Under the pieces are notes generated by a model. It had not been told where the DNA came from and did no database searches. It saw only the letters and a program-made list of their open reading frames with translations. DNA of 64,000 nt from an uncultured Clostridia bacterium (GTDB lineage Bacteria; Bacillota; Clostridia; TANB77; CAG-508): assembly GCA_934120135.1 (NCBI GenBank), contig CAKOTK010000003.1, positions 124,001-188,000 on the forward strand. The letters are read 5' to 3'. Of the stretch, positions 58,604 through 64,000 are shown one piece after another. The translations under genes and the position numbers were made by a program. How positions within the stretch are numbered: position 1 is the first letter of the stretch; each line of letters starts with the position of its first letter.

Positions 58604-59773
58604 ATGGCTTTAATAAAATGTGAAGAATGTGGAGAAAGCATATCTTCTAGTGCTAAGGTTTGCCCACACTGTGGTGTAAAAATCAATTTGCAAACTTGCC
58701 CTGAATGTGGTGCTAAATTAAATGGAGATGAAACTAATTGTCCTGAATGTGGCTACCCTGTTGGTAAGAAAGACACTTCAAATATAATAACCCAAAATTT
58801 AGATAAAATAACAGGGGCTCAGTCTAAGAGCTATGTAAAATTTAAAGATTTATTTAAAAATACTTTCAAAAAACATACTGAGGAAGATTTGGATGAAGTT
58901 TTTGTTTGTGGTTCAGATAAAACTACTCCAAATGTTAAAGATATTAACCCAAAGAATGCAAGTGCATGGGTATATTTTAAAATATTTGTATTTTTCATAA
59001 TTGCATATATCCCTACTCGTATAGGATTTATAGACTATGGAAATATAAACTTCTTGCCAATAATGATAATGTTAGCAGCTTTTGCTGTTCCAGTAACTGT
59101 ACTTATATTTTTCTTTGAAATTAACTTATTTAGAAACATACCTTTTTATAAAGTAATAAAATACTTTGTACTTGGTGGAGCATTATCACTAATCTTAGCT
59201 ATACTATATTTTTCATTACCATATTTTGAAACAAATGCTACTGTTCAAACTTATGAAGGTGCTTTATTGATTGGCTTAGTTGAAGAGGCTGCTAAAGCTG
59301 TTATAGTTGCTATTTTCTTATTTAAAAGCAAAAAGAGCAATTATATATTAAATGGATTATTAGTTGGTGCTGCTGTTGGTGCAGGTTTTGCTGCATTTGA
59401 AACAGCTGGATATATTTTAAAATTTGGTCTTAACAATGGGTTACAAACAATGCTAGAAATTATAAAATTACGTGGTTTCTTAGCACCTGGTGGCCATGTT
59501 GCTTGGGCTGCTATAGAAGGTGCAGCATTGATGTATGTTAAAGGATTTGAGAAATTAGATAAAAAACATCTAAATGATAAAAGATTTTTATTGATTTGTT
59601 TAATTCCTGTTGTATTACATGGTATATGGGATATGCCTATTCAGGCTCCTTATTACTTAGTTCAAATTGCAATGACTATTTTAGCTTGGCTTGTAATAAT
59701 TTATTTTATAAACTTAGGATTAAAACAAATTGATGATGCCAAGAAATTAGAGATAGAAAAACAAAATACTTGA
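58604..59773 (+). CDS. PrsW-family intramembrane protease with two N-terminal zinc ribbons
   Basis: 389 residues. Two zinc ribbons (CxxC at 6/9, 20/23, 32/35 and 46/49) precede a PrsW domain of about eight helices. Catalytic elements are LVEEAAKAV (Glu pair near 227-228), FAAFETAGYIL (near 265-270) and GHVAWAAIEGA (His 298), with VLHGIWDMP at the end. PrsW cleaves the anti-sigma factor RsiW in Bacillus, so a role in stress or sporulation signalling is likely. The zinc ribbons are absent from the Bacillus enzyme and are the interesting addition. GGGGGT site before ATG at 58604. Confidence 0.88.
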   Translation: MALIKCEECGESISSSAKVCPHCGVKINLQTCPECGAKLNGDETNCPECGYPVGKKDTSNIITQNLDKITGAQSKSYVKFKDLFKNTFKKHTEEDLDEVFVCGSDKTTPNVKDINPKNASAWVYFKIFVFFIIAYIPTRIGFIDYGNINFLPIMIMLAAFAVPVTVLIFFFEINLFRNIPFYKVIKYFVLGGALSLILAILYFSLPYFETNATVQTYEGALLIGLVEEAAKAVIVAIFLFKSKKSNYILNGLLVGAAVGAGFAAFETAGYILKFGLNNGLQTMLEIIKLRGFLAPGGHVAWAAIEGAALMYVKGFEKLDKKHLNDKRFLLICLIPVVLHGIWDMPIQAPYYLVQIAMTILAWLVIIYFINLGLKQIDDAKKLEIEKQNT

Positions 59774-59864
59774 TATTTTGCAGTATTTAATATATAATAC
59801 CTTTCATAGTATCATTGTATACTTATATTAATATTCTATGTAGTAATTTAAAGGAGGAACTAGT

Positions 59865-60119
59865 ATGGAACAACGAATCGTAAAGCCCTTTACAATGTGG
59901 AGACACTTTAAAGGTGCTAGATCATTTGTAATCACAGTAGCTGAACATAGCGAAACCGGTGAGAAATTAGTTGTCTATCGTTGTATGGACAACAATGGCC
60001 AAACTAATCATAAGGATGGCATTTATGCTAGACCTTTAGAAATGTTTTTATCTGAGGTTGATCATGAGAAATATCCTGATGCAACTCAGAAATACCGTTT
60101 TGAAGAAATTATAGACTAG
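59865..60119 (+). CDS. DUF1653 domain protein
   Basis: 84 residues, MEQRIVKPFTMWRHFKGARS, EKLVVYRCMDNNGQ and KDGIYARPLEMFLSEVDHEKYP, all matching DUF1653, a small soluble family of unknown function in many bacteria. ATG at 59865 follows AAAGGAGGAACTAGT. Single gene with its own terminator. Confidence 0.88.
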   Translation: MEQRIVKPFTMWRHFKGARSFVITVAEHSETGEKLVVYRCMDNNGQTNHKDGIYARPLEMFLSEVDHEKYPDATQKYRFEEIID

Positions 60120-60128
60120 AATAAAAAG

Positions 60129-60151
60129 TCCTCCATTTTGGAGGATTTTTT
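60129..60151 (+). terminator. Intrinsic terminator
   Basis: TCCTCC/GGAGGA stem with ATTTT loop and seven T's. Confidence 0.92.
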
Positions 60152-60219
60152 AAATTAACAAAATATTATTGACTAAAACCTCCTTCTTGGGTAAAATGTA
60201 TTCAGAAGGAGGGATTTTT

Positions 60220-60789
60220 TTGAAAAAGAGTTCAATTATTATTTTAATTATTGCTATTTTAGTTATTATAGCTGGTGTTGCAATTTATATGATGATAACT
60301 AACCAAGATTTTACTAATAATTCTTCTATTAATTTGAAGACTATGATTAATACAATTTATAAAAACTCAAATGTTGAATTGCCATCATTAGAAACTCAAA
60401 AAATTGGTTTGTCTGATAATAATGTTGTTTCTTCATATACATTTTTATCAAATAATGATAATGTTGAAGAATTAGTAGTATCTGAACCTGTAATGAGTTC
60501 TCAAGCATACTCATTAGTTGCTATAAAACTAAAAAATAATGCAAATATCGAACAAGTTAAACAAGAAATTTATGACAATGTAGATATGAATAAATGGATT
60601 TGTGTATCTGCTGAAAAGTTCTATATTACAAATCACAATAATGTAATATTCTATGTAATGTCATATGAAGATTGGGCAAAACCAGTTTATGATTCATTTA
60701 AAAAATACGTAAATAACGAAGTTGGAAAAGAATTAGAAAAATCAGAAAATTCTGATTATGAACTTCCACCTGAAATGATAGTACAATAA
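60220..60789 (+). CDS. DUF4358 protein, membrane-anchored
   Basis: 189 residues from TTG at 60220, preceded by GAAGGAGG with 7-base spacing; an ATG 17 codons earlier has no site. N-terminal helix, then a DUF4358 domain (VVSEPVMSSQAYSLVAIKLK, MNKWICVSAEKFYITNHNNVIFYVMS). DUF4358 genes are regularly found with MBOAT and DHHW surface-acylation genes, as here, and may form part of that export complex, role unknown. It is separated from the MBOAT gene by the large palindrome at 60796. Confidence 0.78.
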   Translation: MKKSSIIILIIAILVIIAGVAIYMMITNQDFTNNSSINLKTMINTIYKNSNVELPSLETQKIGLSDNNVVSSYTFLSNNDNVEELVVSEPVMSSQAYSLVAIKLKNNANIEQVKQEIYDNVDMNKWICVSAEKFYITNHNNVIFYVMSYEDWAKPVYDSFKKYVNNEVGKELEKSENSDYELPPEMIVQ

Positions 60790-60795
60790 TAAAAA

Positions 60796-60874
60796 GTGTG
60801 CCATTGGGGACGGAGAATATTGGCACGTTTTAAAATTCCCAACGTGCCAATATTCTCCGTCCCAAATGGCACAC
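60796..60874. repeat. Long perfect palindrome with AAAAA/TTTTT flanks
   Basis: 34-bp arms with one mismatch. The left arm starts GTGTGCCATTGGGGACGG and the right arm is its complement; the loop is 11 bases. Flanked by five A's and five T's, so it can terminate transcription in both directions. GC-rich and very long for a simple terminator. A related text, GTGCCTATGGGGAC, is seen near 46895. Probably one member of a dispersed repeat family. Confidence 0.9.
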
Positions 60875-60902
60875 TTTTTAACTTTCTGAAAGGATTATAG
60901 TT

Positions 60903-62294
60903 ATGGTTTTTACAAGTATTAGCTTTATATACTACTTTCTTCCAATAGTATTAGTGGTATATTTTATATTGCCTAATAAATTTAAAAATATGGTTCTTCT
61001 CCTTTCTTCTATATTATTTTATTTTTATGGAGAACCTAAATATATATTATTGATGATTATAGAAATAGCTATTGCCTATTTTTCTGCATTGCTAATTGAC
61101 AAACATAAAAATAAAGTTATTTTAGCTTTATCAATATTTATACATATTTTATTTCTGTGTATATTTAAATATTTAACTTTTATTACAGAAAATATAAACG
61201 GCATATTTAATATTGATATTCCATTACTAAATTTAGTATTACCAATAGGAATATCATTTTACACATTTCAAATAATCAGTTATGAAGTTGATGTATTTAA
61301 CAAAAAAGTATCTGCTCAAAAGAACTTTTTTAAATTTGCAACTTATGTATTTTTCTTTCCTCAGCTTATAGCTGGTCCAATAGTAAGGTATGACTCTATT
61401 GCTAATGAACTAAACAACAGAAAGCATACATTTGAAGACTTTGCTTATGGTGCTAATAGATTCACCATAGGACTTGCTAAAAAAGTAATAATAGCAAATA
61501 GCCTAGGTGAATTGTGTAATGTATTTTCTTCAATACCTGATAAAAGTATTTTATTTTATTGGATTTTCGCAATTAGTTATATGTTACAAATATATTTTGA
61601 CTTTTCTGGCTATTCAGATATAGCAATAGGATTAGGAAGAATTTTCGGTTTTCATTTTCCAGAGAATTTTGATTACCCATACACTGCAAAAACTATAACT
61701 GAATTTTGGAGAAAATGGCATATGACTTTAAGTTCATGGTTTAGAGACTATGTATACATTCCTCTAGGTGGAAATAGACGTGGAGTAAAAATTCAAATAA
61801 GAAACATCTTAATTGTTTGGGCTTTAACTGGTCTATGGCATGGTGCAAGTTGGAATTTTGTTTTGTGGGGCTCATTATTTGGTGTTATACTAATTTTAGA
61901 AAAATTTGTATTTAATAAACTTCTTGAAAAGTCACCAAATATTATAAAAAGAATTTATACTTTATTTATTGTTATGATTAGTTTTGTTATATTCCAGTCA
62001 ACAGATATGAGTCAAATTGGAGTAATAATTAAAGGATTATTTGGACTTAATAATGAAGCTTTAATAAATGCTACTACACTTTACTACTTAAAAGGTTATG
62101 CCGTAATTATTATTTTAGGAATAATAGGCTCTACCCCATTATTACGTAATTTGGCAAATAAATTAAGTAATAACTCAAAATGGAACAAAATTATAAATAT
62201 TTTACAACCTATTTACATGGTTTTATTATTAGGCATTGTAACAATATTTTTAGTAGATAATTCATACAATCCATTTTTATATTTTAGGTTTTAG
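60903..62294 (+). CDS. MBOAT family O-acyltransferase
   Basis: 463 residues with about ten hydrophobic helices, membrane-bound O-acyltransferase (AlgI/DltB/PatA type). YFPQLIAGPIVRYD-like FFPQLIAGPIVRYD, DFSGYSDIAIGLGRIFGFHFPENF and the catalytic histidine stretch LTGLWHGASWNFVLWG. It passes acetyl groups across the membrane to an extracellular acceptor, most likely wall or surface polysaccharide. Paired with the DHHW gene 10 bases downstream. ATG at 60903; the site upstream is GAAAGGATTATAGTT. Confidence 0.93.
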   Translation: MVFTSISFIYYFLPIVLVVYFILPNKFKNMVLLLSSILFYFYGEPKYILLMIIEIAIAYFSALLIDKHKNKVILALSIFIHILFLCIFKYLTFITENINGIFNIDIPLLNLVLPIGISFYTFQIISYEVDVFNKKVSAQKNFFKFATYVFFFPQLIAGPIVRYDSIANELNNRKHTFEDFAYGANRFTIGLAKKVIIANSLGELCNVFSSIPDKSILFYWIFAISYMLQIYFDFSGYSDIAIGLGRIFGFHFPENFDYPYTAKTITEFWRKWHMTLSSWFRDYVYIPLGGNRRGVKIQIRNILIVWALTGLWHGASWNFVLWGSLFGVILILEKFVFNKLLEKSPNIIKRIYTLFIVMISFVIFQSTDMSQIGVIIKGLFGLNNEALINATTLYYLKGYAVIIILGIIGSTPLLRNLANKLSNNSKWNKIINILQPIYMVLLLGIVTIFLVDNSYNPFLYFRF

Positions 62295-62304
62295 AAGGTG
62301 AAAT

Positions 62305-63384
62305 ATGAGTAATAAATTTAAAAATATAATTGTATCTGTTTTATTTTTAACAATATTACTATTAGTATTTGTTTTAAATATATTAAAGTCAGATACAGAA
62401 ATATCTATTGCCGAAAGGCGTAAGCTTGAGCAGTTTCCAAGTTTTACATTTCATAATTTATTTAATGGTACATTTTTTAGTAAATTTGATACCTATGTAA
62501 ATGATCAATTTATTAGTAGAGATAATTTTAGAACTGCAAAAGCTAAACTAGACTTAACTTTTAAAGGGAACTATCATAACATTTATATTAAAAACGATTA
62601 TTTAGTTGAGCAGACCTATCCTCTTTCTTATGCATCTGTGACAAATTTAACAAAAAAAATAACAGATATAAAAAATAAGTATTTAGCCAATAACAAGATA
62701 TATTTTTCAATTGTTCCAGATAAAAATTATTTTGTAAATGATAATAATTTAAAAATGGATTATGATTTGCTTGAAAGTAAAATGAAAGAAAATTTAGATT
62801 TTGCCACATATATAAAGATATTAGACAAATTAGATTTAACTGACTATTATAAAACTGATAGCCATTGGAAACAAGAAAACATCCAAAAGGTTGCTGATGA
62901 GCTCTTAAAAGGTATGAACAATTATTCAAGTTCTAGTTATAATGTTGAGAATATTGCAAAGTTTAAAGGTACTTATGCTTATCGAGTACCTGTAAATACT
63001 GACTTTGATGAAATAAATATAATGACTAACGACATATTAAAAAATGCCAGAGTATTTAATTATACAACTAATACTTATACTAATGTATATGATTTAAACA
63101 AAAAAAATTCATTAGACAAGTATGATATATATTTGTCTGGCGCTACTCCCCTTTTAACTATTTATAACGATAAAAATACTAGTGGAAAAGAATTGATAAT
63201 TTTTAGAGACTCGTATGGAAGTAGTTTAGCACCTTTGCTATTAAATTCTTATAGTAAAATAACTCTAGTAGATACTAGATACATCTCACCTGCAATATTA
63301 GGAAATTACATTGATTTTAGTAATAAAGATGTGTTATTCATATACAGTATTTCAATAATAAATAATAGTTATTCTTTAAAATAA
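62305..63384 (+). CDS. DHHW/AlgX-like acetyltransferase partner
   Basis: 359 residues. N-terminal membrane helix (about 8-28), ERRKLEQFPSFTF, the DHHW motif region DYYKTDSHWKQENIQK and the SGNH-like block ELIIFRDSYGSSLAPLL with the Asp-Ser pair. These proteins work beside MBOAT proteins to place O-acetyl groups on exported polysaccharides. ATG at 62305, site GAAGGTGAAAT. Confidence 0.88.
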   Translation: MSNKFKNIIVSVLFLTILLLVFVLNILKSDTEISIAERRKLEQFPSFTFHNLFNGTFFSKFDTYVNDQFISRDNFRTAKAKLDLTFKGNYHNIYIKNDYLVEQTYPLSYASVTNLTKKITDIKNKYLANNKIYFSIVPDKNYFVNDNNLKMDYDLLESKMKENLDFATYIKILDKLDLTDYYKTDSHWKQENIQKVADELLKGMNNYSSSSYNVENIAKFKGTYAYRVPVNTDFDEINIMTNDILKNARVFNYTTNTYTNVYDLNKKNSLDKYDIYLSGATPLLTIYNDKNTSGKELIIFRDSYGSSLAPLLLNSYSKITLVDTRYISPAILGNYIDFSNKDVLFIYSISIINNSYSLK

Positions 63385-63405
63385 GCAATATTTGGAGGTA
63401 AAATC

Positions 63406-64000
63406 ATGTCAAAAGAACAAAATGTAATAAATTATTATGTTATATGCAATAGACTAAAAAATGTTATTAGAACAGGTTGGAAAAGTTGGAATGTTAAAAG
63501 AGAAAGAATTGAAAGCGTTGCAGAACATATATATGGAGTTCAAATGTTGGCTATTGCTATGAAATCAGAGTATCAATATGACGTTGATATTATGAAAGTT
63601 ATATTTATGTTGGCCATTCATGAGCTTGGTGAAACTATTATTGGAGATTTAACACAATTCCAAATTTCTAACAACGAAAAAGTAAATATAGAACATGAAG
63701 CTGTTCATAAAATTTTAGATGGGTTAGTTGATGGAAACCAAATTGAAAAATTATTTTTAGAATTTGATTCTCACAATACTAAGGAAGCAATATTTGCATA
63801 TCAATGTGACAAATTAGAATGTGATTTACAATGCAAATTGTATGACGAGGAAGGCTGTGTCGATCTAAACAAACAAGAAGGAAATGATATTATGAACAAT
63901 TCTATAGTTCACGAATTACTTAATAATGGAACTTCATGGTCAAATATGTGGCTTCAATACGGCCAACTAGTTTATCCATATGATGAAAATTTTAAAGCCG
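63406..64000 (+). CDS. HD-domain hydrolase (YfbR-like), 3' end cut by window edge
   Basis: Frame open from ATG at 63406 (TTTGGAGG) to the window end, 198 codons so far. HD_3-type nucleotidase: VKRERIESVAEHIYGVQMLA (first His), LAIHELGETIIGDLT (usual HDxxE replaced by HELGE, so the HD doublet reads His-Glu), FAYQCDKLECDLQCKLY. Relatives are 5'-deoxynucleotidases such as YfbR. The Glu at the Asp position is a real variation seen in some members of the family. Confidence 0.78.
   Translation, partial: MSKEQNVINYYVICNRLKNVIRTGWKSWNVKRERIESVAEHIYGVQMLAIAMKSEYQYDVDIMKVIFMLAIHELGETIIGDLTQFQISNNEKVNIEHEAVHKILDGLVDGNQIEKLFLEFDSHNTKEAIFAYQCDKLECDLQCKLYDEEGCVDLNKQEGNDIMNNSIVHELLNNGTSWSNMWLQYGQLVYPYDENFKA

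Overview
The window looks like a chromosome segment of a low-GC, endospore-forming member of the Clostridia, probably an uncultured gut-type lineage. The evidence is the strongly AT-rich sequence, AGGAGG-type ribosome sites, a T-box leader on ileS, sporulation-linked genes (ytxC, spoVS, gerW/ytfJ, a PrsW-type protease) and a familiar clostridial gene order on the minus strand: queA-tgt-TIGR04086-secD-secF, then recJ-relA-MBL hydrolase-hisS. Most genes are housekeeping. No complete insertion sequence, prophage or CRISPR array was seen.

Layout. 1-7 kb (minus): hisS (cut by the edge), a frameshifted metallo-beta-lactamase-fold hydrolase, relA, recJ, a YugP-like zinc peptidase and ylbF. 7-16 kb: a carbohydrate cluster (GT4 synthase; DUF4912 and GH57 genes) split by an accessory island, then a GT2 glycosyltransferase. 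The island has two prepilin-like surface-protein genes, each preceded by a copy of the same ~240-bp leader with a promoter, a short reading frame containing an (AG)n tract, a GNRA-loop hairpin and an intrinsic terminator. 16-26 kb (minus): ytxC, rhodanese, divergent secF and secD, HD phosphohydrolase, TIGR04086 protein, WG-repeat protein, frameshifted tgt, queA and a membrane-anchored HExxH protein. 26-36 kb: ileS with T-box, obgE, trpS, an unknown gene, ackA (unusual base composition, operator-like palindromes), metK and an M23 peptidase. 36-43 kb: gerW, DUF2953, scpA (no scpB beside it), recX, recA, an oligopeptide-binding protein, spoVS, ymdB and a ParE/Phd toxin-antitoxin pair. 43-57 kb: tRNA-Leu(GAG), HD hydrolase, rluA-family gene, RNase P RNA, several unknown genes, asd, dtd, gpsA-plsY-der, dCMP deaminase, rpmF, lspA and a calcium-type P-ATPase. 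57-64 kb (plus): YbaK-like deacylase, two zinc-ribbon membrane proteins (one a PrsW protease), DUF1653, then a surface O-acylation cluster (DUF4358, MBOAT, DHHW) and an HD protein cut by the edge.

Three observations stand out. (1) The duplicated leader looks like a phase-variable attenuator: only one of the three frames after the (AG)n tract stays open, it ends inside the terminator hairpin in both copies, and the two copies carry tract lengths that predict opposite states. (2) The hydrolase gene and tgt are both broken by the same extra C in the same context (CCACGGACA where CCAGGACA is expected), which points to a systematic cause. (3) A ~125-bp palindromic repeat occurs three times, each time at the stop codon of a minus-strand gene, and a different 167-bp element with perfect 19-bp inverted ends lies between queA and tgt.
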